Assembly: GCA_005879255.1 (NCBI GenBank)
Contig: VBKY01000145.1
Location: 1-63,136 of the forward strand
From: Deltaproteobacteria bacterium
Lineage (GTDB): Bacteria > Desulfobacterota_B > Binatia > UBA9968
Length of the DNA: 63,136 bases
Direction: 5' to 3'
Of this stretch, positions 42,169-56,191 are shown one piece after another. The first letter of the stretch is position 1. Every line of letters starts with the position of its first letter. The notes beneath the pieces are model-generated. The model made no database searches. It was not told the DNA's origin and saw only the letters and a program-made list of their open reading frames with translations. A program made the position numbers and the translations under genes.

Positions 42169-44370
42169 TCACTGGCGGAATTCAGCGTTTTGTCGCTGGC
42201 GGCGTGACGGTGAATGGATCACGCCATTTTCCTCCTCAGATTCGTGGTTACGAGGCAGCCGCAGAAGTGCCAGCGAGCGACCGTGCAGCAGATACGGCCG
42301 GGCGCCGCGCAACTGGCGTTGCTCGCGCCGGGTTATCGGTTCACTGGTGTCGAGAATCACCCACCAATGCAGCTTACGGCGGTGCGCCGGGAGCACGAAC
42401 GATACCGTCTCATGATGGGCATTCAAAAGAATCAGTAAGGTATCATCCGCCACGCGGTTGCCCCGGCCATCGACCTCCTCGATCGCGTCACCGGCGAGTC
42501 GCAAACCAAAACTCCTCATCTCAGGATTAGCCCAATCCTCATCGGTCATCTCCTTGCCATCCGGACGAAACCAAGCGAGGTCTTTGACTTCCGAGCCGCG
42601 GATCTTGCGGCCTTGAAAAAAGTGGCTGCGGCGCAGTACAGGGTGTTGATGAAAAAGCTGGATGAGTAGCCTGGTAAATTCCAACAGCTCTCGGCGCGGT
42701 CTGTCCCAATTCCAATCGACCCACGAAATTTCGTTGTCCTGGCAATAGGCATTGTTGTTACCGCGCTGGGTGCGGCCGAATTCATCGCCGGCAAGCAGCA
42801 TAGGCACACCTTGCGATAATAAGAGAGTCGCCAAGAAATTTCTCTTCTGGCGGTCGCGCAGAGCGAAGATTGTTGTGTCGTCGGTTTCCCCTTCGGCGCC
42901 ACAATTCCAACTGAGATTTTCATTGTGGCCGTCGCGGTTTTCTTCTCCGTTGGCGTTATTATGTTTATCGTTGTAGCTCACCAGATCGTGCAGCGTAAAT
43001 CCGTCATGGGCAGTTATGAAGTTGATGCTCGCGTACGGCAGCCGGCCGTTACGCGCGTAGAGATCGCTGGACCCGGTGAGCCGGAAAGCCAGAGCCCCCA
43101 CCTGTCCTGCGTCGCCTTTCCAGAAGCGACGCACCGTGTCCCGATAGGCGGCGTTCCACTCGGCCCAAAGAACCGGAAAATTGCCGACCTGATATCCTCC
43201 GGGCCCAAGGTCCCACGGCTCGGCAATGAGCTTCACCTGGGAAATCACCGGGTCCTGCTGAATGATATCGAAGAACGCGCCGAGCCGGTCGACATCGTGG
43301 AGCTCGCGCGCGAGGGTCGACGCCAAATCAAAGCGAAATCCATCCACGTGCATCTCCAATACCCAGTAACGCAGGCTATCCATAATCAGCTGAAGAACCC
43401 GCGGATGGGTCATGTCCAGCGTGTTGCCGCAGCCGGTGTAATCCATATAGTAGCGGCGGTCGTCGGTGACGAGACGATAATACGAGGCGTTATCGATGCC
43501 GCGGAAACAGAGTGTCGGGCCGAGATGATTGCCTTCGCCGGTGTGGTTGTAAACCACGTCCAGGATGACTTCGATGCCTTCGCGGTGCAGGGCCCTAACC
43601 ATGGTTTTGAACTCGACCACCTGCTGCCCTAACATGCCGCTGCTCGCGTAGGAGACTTCCGGAGCAAAAAAGCCGATGGTGTTATATCCCCAATAGTTAG
43701 TGAGCCCGTGGTCTTTCAAATGCCGGTCGTCGACGAATTGATGCACCGGCATCAATTCGACCGCAGTAATGCCCAGGTTCTTGAGGTAATCGATGATCGG
43801 CGGACAGCTGAGACCGGCGTAGGTGCCGCGCAGCTCGGGCGGCACCTCCGGGTGAAGTTTCGTATACCCTTTCACATGCAACTCATAGATGATCGTCTTG
43901 TGCCATGGTGTATTCGGCGGCGTGTCGTTGCCCCAGCTAAACGCCGGATCTATGACGACGCACTTGGGCATCCCGCCTGCGCTATCCTGATCATCGATGG
44001 AAAGATCGGCTTTGGCATTTCCGACCGTATAACCGAACAGAGCATTGCTCCACTGAATGCTGCCTGCAATGGCTTTGGAGTAGGGATCCAATAGGAGCTT
44101 CGCTGGATTGGAACGAAGCCCTTCGGCGGGCTCATAGGGACCAAGCACCCGATAGCCGTAGAGTTGTCCCGGGCGAACTTCCGGGAGATACGTGTGCCAC
44201 ACTTGGTGGGTTTGTTCGGTGATTGGAATGCGGGTTTCTTTATTGGCGTTTGCGCCTTCGAACAAGCACAACTCGACTTTCGTCGCGTTCTCCGAGAACA
44301 ATGAAAAGTTCACACCGGCGCCGTCCCATGTGGCGCCGAGGGGATAGGGTTTTCCCGGCCATATTTTCAT
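42169..44370 (-). CDS. glgX: Glycogen debranching enzyme GlgX/TreX
   Basis: From the ATG at 44370 the product has 733 residues and begins [29 protein letters not shown], the family N-terminus. GH13 motifs include [14 protein letters not shown] (nucleophile), [16 protein letters not shown] (acid/base) and [23 protein letters not shown]. It hydrolyses alpha-1,6 branches to release maltooligosaccharides for TreY. The frame continues 45 codons upstream over the end of treZ; that part is spurious. It lies 22 bases after the treZ stop. Confidence 0.95.
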   Translation of the reverse strand: MKIWPGKPYPLGATWDGAGVNFSLFSENATKVELCLFEGANANKETRIPITEQTHQVWHTYLPEVRPGQLYGYRVLGPYEPAEGLRSNPAKLLLDPYSKAIAGSIQWSNALFGYTVGNAKADLSIDDQDSAGGMPKCVVIDPAFSWGNDTPPNTPWHKTIIYELHVKGYTKLHPEVPPELRGTYAGLSCPPIIDYLKNLGITAVELMPVHQFVDDRHLKDHGLTNYWGYNTIGFFAPEVSYASSGMLGQQVVEFKTMVRALHREGIEVILDVVYNHTGEGNHLGPTLCFRGIDNASYYRLVTDDRRYYMDYTGCGNTLDMTHPRVLQLIMDSLRYWVLEMHVDGFRFDLASTLARELHDVDRLGAFFDIIQQDPVISQVKLIAEPWDLGPGGYQVGNFPVLWAEWNAAYRDTVRRFWKGDAGQVGALAFRLTGSSDLYARNGRLPYASINFITAHDGFTLHDLVSYNDKHNNANGEENRDGHNENLSWNCGAEGETDDTTIFALRDRQKRNFLATLLLSQGVPMLLAGDEFGRTQRGNNNAYCQDNEISWVDWNWDRPRRELLEFTRLLIQLFHQHPVLRRSHFFQGRKIRGSEVKDLAWFRPDGKEMTDEDWANPEMRSFGLRLAGDAIEEVDGRGNRVADDTLLILLNAHHETVSFVLPAHRRKLHWWVILDTSEPITRREQRQLRGARPYLLHGRSLALLRLPRNHESEEENGVIHSPSRRQRQNAEFRQ

Positions 44371-44392
44371 TCGCGTTCCCTTGGGTGATTCC

Positions 44393-46246
44393 TCATTCGG
44401 CGTGGATGAAGACGACGGCTGATCGCGGCGTGAGGGAAAGGTTGATCGCTGCCGCACAATGCAATTCTTGAGGGACCGAGCTACCGTTGCCGGCCCATTT
44501 CTCATCCGTTGAATCGAGCATCTTTCGCCAGGAGCCGGACGGAATGGGTAGAGTGATGGATATGTCGGAGTGGCCGAAGCTTTCGACGAGGATCACTTGA
44601 CCAACTTCATTCCAGCGATGGACGAACAGCACCTGCTTGTTCTCGTAGCCGCGCACATTCATGGCATCCTTGTTCAAATCGGCCAACGGAGGAACTGCTT
44701 TGCGCAGCCGGAACAACTCCCGATAAAAATCGTACAAGACTCGATGGCACTCCAATTGACGCGCCTCATGGTGGAGCTTGGCTTGCAAAAATGTGGCGTC
44801 ATCTTGCGGATCGGGAATCTCGCCTTGCCAATGGAAGGCGGCAAATTCCTCGCGCCGGCCGCGGCGTACCGCCTCGACCAGCTCGGCGTCCGAATGGCTG
44901 ATGAAAAATGGAAAAGGCGCGGTCTCGCCGTACTCTTCGCCCATAAAAATCAGTGGAATAAAGGGCGACAGGATTACGGTTGCGGCGGCAAGCTTGAGCG
45001 CTTCGAAACAGACACTGTCGGTCAAACGATCTCCGCGCGGGCGATTTCCCACCTGATCATGATTTTGCGAAAACACGATGAAACGTTTAGCCGGGATGTC
45101 TTTGGCGGAGCTACCGTGCCGGCGCTTACGAAATCGAGAGTAGGCGCCGGAATAGGCGAACCCTTCCCGGTAAGCATCAACGAGATGCTTGAGCTCGCCA
45201 TAATCTTGATAATAACCGCTTTGCTCGCCGGTCAAGAGGGTGCGCAAAGCGTGATGAAAATCATCGCTCCATACCGCATCCAAGCCGTAGCCCCCGCGCT
45301 CCCGCGAACGAATCAGCCGCGCGTCGTTGGAGGCGCTCTCCGGCATCAACAGGACTCGACGATTTAGCTCCGCTGCGAGCTTGTGCACTTCGGCGCCGAG
45401 CTCTTCGAGAAACGGCCGTGGCGAGTGATCGAGAATCGCGTGCACGGCATCGAGACGAAGCGCATCGATATGAAACTCAGAGATCCAGTAGCGGGCATTT
45501 TCAATAAAGAAATGTCTGACCTCATCGCTGTAGGGTCCGTCGAAATTGAGCGCCGGCCCCCATGGCGTCTTATATCTTTCCGTGAAATACGGTGCGAAGT
45601 CGGCGAAATAATTTCCTTCCGGGCCGAGATGGTTATAGACGACGTCGAGAATGACCGCCAGGCCGATTCGGTGACAGGCATTGACCAGTCGTTTCAACCC
45701 TTGTGGGCCGCCGTAGGAATTTTGCGCGGCAAATGGATAGACGCCGTCATAGCCCCAATTTCTGTTGCCGGGAAATTGCCCCACGGGCATGATTTCCACG
45801 GCGGTGACACCCAGGTCTTTTAGCTCTTGAAGAGAGGGAATGACCGCGTCGAAGGTGCCTTCTCGAGTGTACACGCCGACATGAAGCTCATAGATGACGA
45901 CGTCATGCAGAGCGAGACCGTTCCAGCCATCGTCTTCCCACGGGAATTTGGCATCAACGACTTCCGAGGGACCATGCACGCCTTCAGGTTGAAAGCGCGA
46001 CGCCGGGTCGGGACGTTGGGTGCCTCCCTCCAAGCGATAGACATACCGGCTTCCCGGGCCCAGGTTTTCGCTCATGCCAAGGTGATAGCCCATGTCGTCT
46101 TTCTCTAGCGCCAAGCGCTCGATCCTGGGCGAAATGAGTTGGACTTCTATCTCTTCGATATGGGGCGCCCAGACGCAAAATTGGCATCTCCCGTCGGCGA
46201 GATAGGTCGCGCCTAGACTACGACGCCGGAGAGCAGCCATCGTCAC
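44393..46246 (-). CDS. treZ: Malto-oligosyltrehalose trehalohydrolase
   Basis: The 617-residue protein has an N-terminal carbohydrate-binding-like domain ([17 protein letters not shown]) and the GH13 core with [28 protein letters not shown] (nucleophile), [11 protein letters not shown] (acid/base) and [13 protein letters not shown]. It releases trehalose from maltooligosyltrehalose made by TreY. The start is a GTG overlapping the glgB stop (GTGA at 46243-46246); an ATG two codons later is also possible. Confidence 0.95.
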   Translation of the reverse strand: MTMAALRRRSLGATYLADGRCQFCVWAPHIEEIEVQLISPRIERLALEKDDMGYHLGMSENLGPGSRYVYRLEGGTQRPDPASRFQPEGVHGPSEVVDAKFPWEDDGWNGLALHDVVIYELHVGVYTREGTFDAVIPSLQELKDLGVTAVEIMPVGQFPGNRNWGYDGVYPFAAQNSYGGPQGLKRLVNACHRIGLAVILDVVYNHLGPEGNYFADFAPYFTERYKTPWGPALNFDGPYSDEVRHFFIENARYWISEFHIDALRLDAVHAILDHSPRPFLEELGAEVHKLAAELNRRVLLMPESASNDARLIRSRERGGYGLDAVWSDDFHHALRTLLTGEQSGYYQDYGELKHLVDAYREGFAYSGAYSRFRKRRHGSSAKDIPAKRFIVFSQNHDQVGNRPRGDRLTDSVCFEALKLAAATVILSPFIPLIFMGEEYGETAPFPFFISHSDAELVEAVRRGRREEFAAFHWQGEIPDPQDDATFLQAKLHHEARQLECHRVLYDFYRELFRLRKAVPPLADLNKDAMNVRGYENKQVLFVHRWNEVGQVILVESFGHSDISITLPIPSGSWRKMLDSTDEKWAGNGSSVPQELHCAAAINLSLTPRSAVVFIHAE

Positions 46247-48168
46247 TCACTTTCGTTCTTTAAAAAGAGCAGGCCCAGTGGCGGTAAGGTGAGCGTCAGC
46301 GAGTGGGGACGACCATGCAAAGTCACCGGGCTCGCTTCGATGCCGCCGAGGTTACCATGGCCGCTGCCGCCGTACAGTGTCGCATCGCTGTTCAAAGCTT
46401 CCCGCCAAAATCCTCCTCTGGGCGCGCCGATCCGGTAATTGGTGCGGGGAACCGGGGTGAAGTTGCTGACGACGATGACGGAAGGCGTGGCGGATTTGTC
46501 TTTTCGTAGCAGGCTAAAGACGCTCGCTTCCGCGTCGCTGCAGTCGATCCACTCGAAGCCGGTCGCATCGCAATCGGTTTCAAACAGTGCCGGTTCGTTT
46601 CGATAAAAACGATTGAGGTCGGCAAGCCAACGCTGAAGGCCGGCATGAGGCGCCAAACCCAACAACTGCCAATCGAAGCTCGCGTCATGCGCCCATTCGC
46701 GCCATTGACCGAATTCGCCGCCCATGAACAAGAGTTTCTTGCCGGGCTGCGCGTACATGTATCCGAGCAACAGCCGCAGGTTGGCGAATTTTTGCCAGTC
46801 ATCGCCCGGCATCTTGCTGAGCAGCGAGCGCTTGCCGTACACCACTTCATCGTGTGACAGCGGCAGCACAAAGTTTTCCTGAAAAGCATAGAGCATGCGA
46901 AAGGTGAGCTTGTTGTGATGATACTTGCGAAATACCGGATCCTGCGACGCATACTCCAACATGTCGTGCATCCAGCCCATGTCCCATTTGAGACCAAAGC
47001 CCAGCCCGCCGACATAGTTGGGCCGGGAGACCATCGGCCATGCCGTCGATTCTTCGGCAATGGTCTGTGCTGAAGGAAAACGCTTGTAAACCTCTTCGTT
47101 GAAGCGCCGTAGAAAGGCGATCGCTTCCAGATTCTCGCGGCCGCCATATTTATTCGGTATCCATTCGCCCGGTTTGCGCGCGTAGTCGAGATAAAGCATC
47201 GATGCCACCGCGTCGACCCTGAGGCCGTCGCCATGATACTTTTCCAGCCAGAAAAGCGCGCTGCTGATGAGAAAGCTGCGAATCTCATTGCGGCCATAAT
47301 TGAAAATAAAGCTTTTCCACTCCTGGTGGATACCCTGGCGGGGATCGGCGTGCTCGAAGAGATGCGTGCCGTCGAAAAAGGCCAGTCCATGCTCGTCGCT
47401 GGGAAAATGCGACGGCACCCAGTCGAAAATCACGCCGATGCCATGCTGGTGTAGAGCATCGATCAACAGCATAAGATCCTGCGGCGTGCCGTAATTGCCC
47501 GAAGGCGCGAAATATCCCGTGGTCTGGTATCCCCACGAACCGAAGAACGGATGGTCCATGATCGGCAGAAATTCGACGTGGGTGAATCCCAGTTGTTTCA
47601 GGTACTGAGGCAGTTCTTCCGCCAGTTCGCGATAGGAGAGGGAGCGATTGCCTTCCTCGGGACGACGCCGCCACGAACCCAGGTGGATTTCATAAATCGC
47701 CATCGGCTTGTCCAGGCCATTGCGCTCGGGCCGTCGATCGATCCATTCCTGATCGTTCCACGTGTAGTTCAAATCCCAGACGATGGAAGCGGTCTTTGGT
47801 GGAACTTCGTTAAAGATCGAGAACGGATCGGTCTTGTCCACACGATAGCCGCCGAAGCGCGAACGAATGTGAAACTTATAAAGCTCGCCTTTGCCGACAC
47901 CCGGCAAAAAACCTTGCCAGATCCCCGAGCCGGCTCGCGGCGAGAGTGGATGGCTGGTATTGTCCCAATCATTGAAGTTTCCCACCACGGAAACTCGCTC
48001 GGCGTCGGGAGCCCAGACGGCGAAATGGGTTCCGTCGACACCATTGAGGCGCATCGGGTGGGCGCCGAGCTTATCGTAGAGCCGAAAGTGGCTCCCTTCA
48101 TTGAACAAATAGATGTCATGATCGCTGAGTAGCGTAACGTCGGATTGTGCCGGCTGTCTCGATCCCAT
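46243..48168 (-). CDS. glgB: 1,4-alpha-glucan branching enzyme
   Basis: From the ATG at 48168 the product has 641 residues, with the CBM48 domain ([20 protein letters not shown]) near 45-65 and GH13 motifs [27 protein letters not shown] and [16 protein letters not shown]. It makes alpha-1,6 branches in glycogen-like glucan. The extra N-terminal domain of longer branching enzymes is absent. AGGGGGTAAAAACG precedes the ATG. It follows treS by 61 bases and overlaps treZ. Confidence 0.95.
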   Translation of the reverse strand: MGSRQPAQSDVTLLSDHDIYLFNEGSHFRLYDKLGAHPMRLNGVDGTHFAVWAPDAERVSVVGNFNDWDNTSHPLSPRAGSGIWQGFLPGVGKGELYKFHIRSRFGGYRVDKTDPFSIFNEVPPKTASIVWDLNYTWNDQEWIDRRPERNGLDKPMAIYEIHLGSWRRRPEEGNRSLSYRELAEELPQYLKQLGFTHVEFLPIMDHPFFGSWGYQTTGYFAPSGNYGTPQDLMLLIDALHQHGIGVIFDWVPSHFPSDEHGLAFFDGTHLFEHADPRQGIHQEWKSFIFNYGRNEIRSFLISSALFWLEKYHGDGLRVDAVASMLYLDYARKPGEWIPNKYGGRENLEAIAFLRRFNEEVYKRFPSAQTIAEESTAWPMVSRPNYVGGLGFGLKWDMGWMHDMLEYASQDPVFRKYHHNKLTFRMLYAFQENFVLPLSHDEVVYGKRSLLSKMPGDDWQKFANLRLLLGYMYAQPGKKLLFMGGEFGQWREWAHDASFDWQLLGLAPHAGLQRWLADLNRFYRNEPALFETDCDATGFEWIDCSDAEASVFSLLRKDKSATPSVIVVSNFTPVPRTNYRIGAPRGGFWREALNSDATLYGGSGHGNLGGIEASPVTLHGRPHSLTLTLPPLGLLFLKNESE

Positions 48169-48229
48169 CGTTTTTACCCCCTGAGCGGCGCCTAGCTTCA
48201 TGCGGCAATGCTATGACTCGACGGCGGCA

Positions 48230-51586
<3,357 letters not shown>

Positions 51587-51606
51587 GAATGGTGCCTCGT
51601 CGCCTG

Positions 51607-53598
51607 CTACATGTAGTAGTCGAAATCTTGCTCCCTCTTGGTCCGGCCGCGCAGGCGGAAAATGTGGGCCGGCACAATCTGCGGGTTGAGCTCGACATAA
51701 ATTCTCGGACCGTGGAACAAATAGCGCGCGTCGGTCAGCAGATCGTGTAGCTGGTAGGGTTCTGTCGCGCTCACGCCGAGAACCTCCAAGGGCACATCGA
51801 CCCATCCCGATTGCACGTGGTGCGGGTCCAAATTGACCGCCGTCAAGATTGTATTCTGCGGCTTTTCACTGTGCTTCGCGTAGCAAATGATTTGATCGTT
51901 ATCCACCGGCACAAACTCGAGCCCGCGATCGCTTTGCAGCGCGGCGTTCTCCCGGCGAATACGGTTCACCCGGGCGATCAATTCTCTCAAGCTGTTTTTT
52001 TGCTCTAGATCCCAGAATCTGATCTCGTACTTTTCCGAGTTTAGATACTCTTCACTGCCAGGCTCGCGCGCTTGGCTCTCGCAGAGCTCGAAGGCTGGAC
52101 CGTAGATGCCATAGTTTGCGCCGAGTGTGCCGGCCAATATCAGCCGCACCATAAACGCCGGCCGTCCGCCGAACTGCAGATACTCGGTTAGAATGTCAGG
52201 CGTGTTGGGCCAGAGATTGGGCCTGAAGTATTCGCGCACCTCGCTGTGGCTCAATTCCGTGAAATACTGGGTGAGGTCGTACTTGGAGTTGCGCCAAGCG
52301 AAATAGGTGTAGGACTGAGAGAAGCCAAGTTTCGCCAGCCGGTACATGACTTTGGGACGGGTGAACGCCTCCGCCAGAAATATCACATCGGGAAAATCCT
52401 TTTTGATTTCTTCGATCACCCATTGCCAAAAGGGAAATGGTTTGGTGTGCGGGTTATCGACGCGGAAGATGTGAACGCCTTGACTGATCCAGAACTGAAT
52501 GACGGATTTTAGTTCTCGCCAGAGTTCCTCGGCGCCCTCGCCGGTAAATTCCAACGGGTAGATGTCCTGGTATTTTTTCGGCGGGTTTTCCGCATACTGG
52601 ATCGTATTATCCGGCCGCCAACGAAACCACTCGGGGTGTTCGGTGACATAGGGATGGTCGGGACTGCACTGGTACGCCAGATCTAATGCGATCTCGATGT
52701 TATATTCGCGCGCCTTTTTTACCAGGCTTTGGAAATCCGCCAAGGTGCCAAGTGCTGGATGAATCGATTTGTGGCCGCCCTCGCTGGAGCCGATTGCCCA
52801 TGGGCTGCCGGGATCGTGGTCCTCTGCGTGCACGGCGCCGTTTTTTCCCTTGCGATGACTGCGCCCGATCGGATGAATCGGCGGCAGGTAGAGAACGTCG
52901 AAACCCATCGAAGCGACATAAGGAAGACGCCGTTCGCAATCTTTAAGGGTACCGTGCGCGTCCGGCGTCGTCGCACACGAGCGCGGAAACATTTCATACC
53001 AACTGCTGAAGCGGGCCCGATCGCGGTCAACGACGACGGACAGTTCCTTGGCATAACGGCTGACAAAACGCGCATCGGGATAGCGATTCACCAAGCGAGC
53101 AAGGTCGGCGTCTGTGGCGAGCGATAGATCTTCGCCGGGCTTTACTTTTCGCAGCGTCTCGGCCGCCTCGCGGAGCTTTGTGGCATCGACGCCAGTAGAG
53201 CGCCGACTCGCTTCTTCGACAAGCTGAGCGCCGATCAAAAAGTCCAGCGGCTCCAGCTGGCGTGCGGCAAGTTTTTTTTCGAGATCACGGCGCCAAGAGC
53301 CGAAACTGTCGATCCAAGCCTGCACGGTGTAAAAATACCGGCCGATCTCGGGGGTGATGAAGCTCGCGCGCCAACGATCATTGGCAACGAATTCCATCGG
53401 CAGCTCGGCCCAATTTTGCTCGGCCTCCCGGCGCACCAGAAGCAGCCCATACAAGGCGTCATGACCGTCGGTGAAAATGTCCGCTTCCACCACAATTGAC
53501 TCGCCGACGGTTCGTTTGATCGGGTACGAACCAAAGTCGATCTCCGGCGCGATTCTCTCGATGGTAACCCGACTGTCGTTGAATTCGCTTTCGATCAT
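51607..53598 (-). CDS. glgE: Alpha-1,4-glucan:maltose-1-phosphate maltosyltransferase
   Basis: The 663-residue protein has an N-terminal beta domain ([26 protein letters not shown]) and the GlgE GH13 core with [51 protein letters not shown] (nucleophile) and [14 protein letters not shown]. It extends alpha-1,4-glucan with maltose-1-phosphate, the product of the neighbouring maltokinase domain. It starts 7 bases after the stop of the diadenylate cyclase gene. Confidence 0.95.
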   Translation of the reverse strand: MIESEFNDSRVTIERIAPEIDFGSYPIKRTVGESIVVEADIFTDGHDALYGLLLVRREAEQNWAELPMEFVANDRWRASFITPEIGRYFYTVQAWIDSFGSWRRDLEKKLAARQLEPLDFLIGAQLVEEASRRSTGVDATKLREAAETLRKVKPGEDLSLATDADLARLVNRYPDARFVSRYAKELSVVVDRDRARFSSWYEMFPRSCATTPDAHGTLKDCERRLPYVASMGFDVLYLPPIHPIGRSHRKGKNGAVHAEDHDPGSPWAIGSSEGGHKSIHPALGTLADFQSLVKKAREYNIEIALDLAYQCSPDHPYVTEHPEWFRWRPDNTIQYAENPPKKYQDIYPLEFTGEGAEELWRELKSVIQFWISQGVHIFRVDNPHTKPFPFWQWVIEEIKKDFPDVIFLAEAFTRPKVMYRLAKLGFSQSYTYFAWRNSKYDLTQYFTELSHSEVREYFRPNLWPNTPDILTEYLQFGGRPAFMVRLILAGTLGANYGIYGPAFELCESQAREPGSEEYLNSEKYEIRFWDLEQKNSLRELIARVNRIRRENAALQSDRGLEFVPVDNDQIICYAKHSEKPQNTILTAVNLDPHHVQSGWVDVPLEVLGVSATEPYQLHDLLTDARYLFHGPRIYVELNPQIVPAHIFRLRGRTKREQDFDYYM

Positions 53599-53605
53599 GG
53601 GCCAT

Positions 53606-54793
53606 TCAGCCTTTTTTTTGATCGTTTTTTGCGGATAGCCTGCTGATGGAAATTTGCAGTGTAGTAGGAGTCAAGTCCTGAAGGTTAAGGTCTTTGGGAA
53701 AACGCAGGTTTTGCTCCGATATCCGAAGTGTTCGCCGACCAGAATCGATCAGCGATGCATCCACACTGACTTTCAATTTACTCGGGTCGAATAAATAAAA
53801 CGCCCGTTTCGGCCCAACGAAGGTAGCCTGTACGCGGTCGGGTTTGACGCTCTCGAGCGCCAGGTCATTAGGCAAGTTGTCGACGGCCACGGGCACAGAG
53901 TACGTGGCTTCAATCTTTTCTGATCCGGGTACCAAAACATACCACAGGCCAATTGCCAGGCCGACGGTCACGACTTTGGCGAGCCAGTTCTCTTTCAACA
54001 AGTGCATCGACACCCATTTTTGTTCGGCAGCCGGCGGGTACTTTTCGTGCAAGAATTGTTGTAGCTGCAACCCAAGTTCCTGCGGGTTGGAAATCGCGTG
54101 CAATCGACTGTTTCGGGCGACCGAGATGCGCCCTCGTTCCTCGGAGACTACCAGACACAGCGCGTCGGTCAGCTCGGCAAGTCCAAGAGCGGCGCTGTGG
54201 CGGGTACCCACGTCAGACAACTGACGCAGGTCTTTAGAAAGCGGTAGATGAGCGGCAAAGCGGGAGATCCGGTCTTTTTCGATTATGACCGCGCCATCAT
54301 GACCGGGGGAATGGGGATCAAATATACTTTTAAGAATTGGTTCGCTGAGCTTGGCATCTGACTCGATGCCTCCTGTAATATGTCGCCCCAGGGGATCTTT
54401 ACCTTGAATCACGACAATCGCGCCTACTCGATCGCGCGCCAAGTCCGCCAAAGTCCGAGTCAGCATGTCGGCAGTTTCGGAACGCAGTGGCGAAGCTCTC
54501 TGGGCGGCAAAGCTCCAGACCGCGATCCTTTCAAAAACTTGTCTCAACTCTTCCTGAAAAATCACCACTACAATGATTAGAGATATGGCGAAGAAACCTT
54601 GAAAGATCCATGCGGTTAACTCGAGCCCGAGTTGACGCGCGAGGATGTATACAACAACCAGAATAAAAAGGCCGCGCACGACGAAGGCGGCTCGGGTTTG
54701 TTTTAACCAGACGCTGGCGGTGTAAAACATCGTGGCGACAAATAAGATATCGAGGACATCGGCTATTCTAATGTTGAACAGTGGATTGAGCAT
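53606..54793 (-). CDS. Membrane diadenylate cyclase (CdaA-like) fused to a YbbR (CdaR-like) domain
   Basis: The 395-residue protein has three N-terminal membrane helices (residues about 13-90), a diadenylate cyclase (DAC) domain (about 105-245) with GHDGAVIIEKD and GTRHSAALGLAE, a further helix (WLAKVVTVGLAIGLWYVLV, about 275-293), and one YbbR domain (about 300-385, PVAVDNLP to LQISI). The DAC domain makes c-di-AMP from two ATP in the cytoplasm; YbbR should face the periplasm. In Firmicutes cdaA and cdaR are separate genes. The usual RHR is RHS here. It is the first gene of the trehalose/glycogen run and ends 7 bases before glgE. Confidence 0.88.
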   Translation of the reverse strand: MLNPLFNIRIADVLDILFVATMFYTASVWLKQTRAAFVVRGLFILVVVYILARQLGLELTAWIFQGFFAISLIIVVVIFQEELRQVFERIAVWSFAAQRASPLRSETADMLTRTLADLARDRVGAIVVIQGKDPLGRHITGGIESDAKLSEPILKSIFDPHSPGHDGAVIIEKDRISRFAAHLPLSKDLRQLSDVGTRHSAALGLAELTDALCLVVSEERGRISVARNSRLHAISNPQELGLQLQQFLHEKYPPAAEQKWVSMHLLKENWLAKVVTVGLAIGLWYVLVPGSEKIEATYSVPVAVDNLPNDLALESVKPDRVQATFVGPKRAFYLFDPSKLKVSVDASLIDSGRRTLRISEQNLRFPKDLNLQDLTPTTLQISISRLSAKNDQKKG

Positions 54794-54998
54794 GAGACTT
54801 TCTCAAGCCGTGGGTTAAAAATGATCACGCGCCGGCTGGCAGCCTTTGCCGCTCGGTACTCTGCAAGGCTGCTTTAAAGGATCCGTGAACCTGAAAACAT
54901 ACTAGCCAATTTCCCTACTAGTTTGGTAGGAGAAACCCTTCAATTTCAATTGCTGAGCTGACGAAATTCTAGTGATTGTAAAGGCCACTATAATCCAC

Positions 54999-55022
54999 GA
55001 GCAACTGGCATGCCAGTTGCTC
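54999..55022. promoter_or_regulatory. Perfect palindrome with a symmetric sigma-54-like core
   Basis: Half-site GAGCAACTGGCA is repeated in inverse with no loop. Each strand reads TGGCATGCCAGTTGCT, which has the -24 GG and -12 GC separated by ten bases. The minus-strand copy faces the diadenylate cyclase/glgE operon. It may alternatively be an activator-binding site for the promoter at 55141 or a diverged dispersed palindrome. Confidence 0.55.
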
Positions 55023-55140
55023 CACGTCATTATCTTGCGCGCCGCGTATATGATTTTTCGTGCTTAGAAAATTCTGTCAGAAAATCGCTGTAACATCAAA
55101 GTAGCTCTCGATTAAGTGCGGTGTTTGTGTGCGACGTAAC

Positions 55141-55156
55141 TGGCACAGGCCTTGCG
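55141..55156 (+). promoter_or_regulatory. Sigma-54 (-24/-12) promoter of the glycine-zipper lipoprotein gene
   Basis: TGGCACAGGCCTTGCG matches the TGGCAC-N5-TTGC consensus with ten bases between GG and GC. Transcription should start near 55167, giving a leader of about 65 bases to the ATG at 55233. Confidence 0.72.
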
Positions 55157-55232
55157 GGTGTTCAATATAGGGGATCATCAATCCGTGAGCAGGCGATTAA
55201 CCGTCGGCGCTGGGCGCCTTATGGAGGAGAAA

Positions 55233-55586
55233 ATGACAATAATGAAGACACGATGTGTTCCGGGCGTAATGTTCGTCGGTATCGCTTTGTTATTCATGGT
55301 GGGTTGTAGCTCGCCGCTGACGACGAGAGAGCAAGGCGGACTCATTGGCGCCGGCGTAGGAGCCGGAACCGGCGCAATTATCGGAAGCACTGTGGGTCAT
55401 GCGGCAGCTGGCGCATTGATCGGCGGACCTGTGGGATTGATCGCAGGCGCGCTAATCGGGGATCAATTGATGGGCCGGGAAGTAAGACAGGATGAGCAAC
55501 AACGGCAAATTGATCGAAACGCCGCCGAGCTTGAGCAGCTAAGGAGAGAGAATCAACGCTTACGGGAGGAAGTTCGCGATCGGTGA
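55233..55586 (+). CDS. Glycine-zipper lipoprotein
   Basis: From the ATG at 55233 the product has 117 residues. The lipoprotein signal ends in FMVGC-SS (Cys near residue 25). A glycine-zipper segment rich in GxxxG (GGLIGAGVGAGTGAIIGSTVGHAAAGALIGG) covers about 34-75 and should insert in membrane. The tail (QQRQIDRNAAELEQLRRENQRLREEV) is a coiled coil. An ATG at 55221 contains the GGAGGA that serves as ribosome binding site for 55233. A strong sigma-54 promoter lies upstream. It probably acts in the outer membrane or envelope; the exact role is unknown. Confidence 0.8.
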   Translation: MTIMKTRCVPGVMFVGIALLFMVGCSSPLTTREQGGLIGAGVGAGTGAIIGSTVGHAAAGALIGGPVGLIAGALIGDQLMGREVRQDEQQRQIDRNAAELEQLRRENQRLREEVRDR

Positions 55587-55601
55587 TGCGCAGCCGCAGC
55601 G

Positions 55602-55621
55602 GCGCCCGGCTAACCGGGCGC
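55602..55621 (+). terminator. Strong GC hairpin after the lipoprotein gene
   Basis: GCGCCCGG-CTAA-CCGGGCGC is a perfect 8-base stem with a four-base loop, 16 bases after the stop. There is no T-run, so it may be a partial terminator or mRNA-stabilising element before the receiver gene. Confidence 0.45.
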
Positions 55622-55666
55622 GCGATGACCTGCATTGCCGTTTAGCAAATTCCTGAAGGTGACAAG

Positions 55667-56053
55667 GTGCAGTTATCTGCAGAAGTTATGAAGAGCAGCA
55701 GTCGACGATCGGTGCTGGTTGTCGACGATGAAGAAAATTTCCTCACGCTTCTCAAGTGGTTCTTAACTGAACGAGGATTTGATATTGCAACGACGCCAAG
55801 CGCGGAAGAATCTCTCGATCTCGTGCAACAGCGACCCTTTGACATCGCGTTGCTCGATATCAAACTCGGAGCGGTTGATGGGCTGTCGTTGCTGGAATCG
55901 CTTACCGAGCGCCAACCTGGAATGAAAGTCATTATAATGACGGCCTACCCGACGGTGAGCAGCATCAGACAGGCGTTTGACAAAGGCGCCTCCCGTTATT
56001 TCACCAAGCCCGTCGATCTCCAAGAGCTGTCGGAAACGATCAAGAGTCTTTAA
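55667..56053 (+). CDS. Single-domain response regulator (receiver)
   Basis: The 128-residue protein is a receiver domain only: SVLVVDDEENF, phosphoacceptor Asp in IALLDIKLG, Thr in IIMTAYPT and Lys in YFTKPVD. It lacks an output domain. The start is taken as the GTG at 55667 with GAAGG eight bases upstream; an ATG seven codons later is possible. It lies before the large histidine kinase gene and may be its phosphate relay or sink. Confidence 0.85.
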   Translation: MQLSAEVMKSSSRRSVLVVDDEENFLTLLKWFLTERGFDIATTPSAEESLDLVQQRPFDIALLDIKLGAVDGLSLLESLTERQPGMKVIIMTAYPTVSSIRQAFDKGASRYFTKPVDLQELSETIKSL

Positions 56054-56191
56054 CTCCCGTTCGGCGCAGTTATCAAGTGCGCCGGGCTTATCGCGATCAT
56101 CCGGAGTATTGAAGTTGAACAGGAGCGCGCCATCGAAAATCTGAATTGTAGATAATAAAATAATAGGTTCAATGTTCTCGTCGCATCTACC

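Larger units (their letters stand above)
54794..55232. other. 439-base divergent intergenic region with sigma-54 elements
   Basis: No gene is supportable. It holds a 24-base perfect palindrome at 54999-55022 with a sigma-54-like core on each strand, and a near-consensus sigma-54 promoter at 55141-55156. A CCTAC...GTAGG inverted repeat lies at about 54917-54933. It separates the minus-strand diadenylate cyclase operon from the plus-strand lipoprotein gene. Confidence 0.65.

Noticed and set aside
42925..43632. 235-residue open frame on the plus strand opposite glgX
   Set aside because: Antisense shadow of a conserved GH13 gene.
44371..44505. N-terminal extension of GlgX by 45 residues
   Set aside because: It overlaps the end of tre[13 protein letters not shown] is the usual start.
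46392..47390. 332-residue open frame inside glgB on the same strand
   Set aside because: Out-of-frame shadow; the glgB frame has all conserved motifs.
51587..51805. N-terminal extension of TreS by 73 residues
   Set aside because: It overlaps the end of glgE in another frame and lacks homology; the ATG at 51586 begins normal TreS sequence.
54838..54854. Sigma-54 promoter TGGCAGCCTTTGCC on the plus strand
   Set aside because: Only eight bases separate GG and GC instead of ten.
54794..54998. c-di-AMP (ydaO-type) riboswitch before the cyclase operon
   Set aside because: I could not recognise the conserved ydaO core on the minus strand; a covariance-model search would decide.
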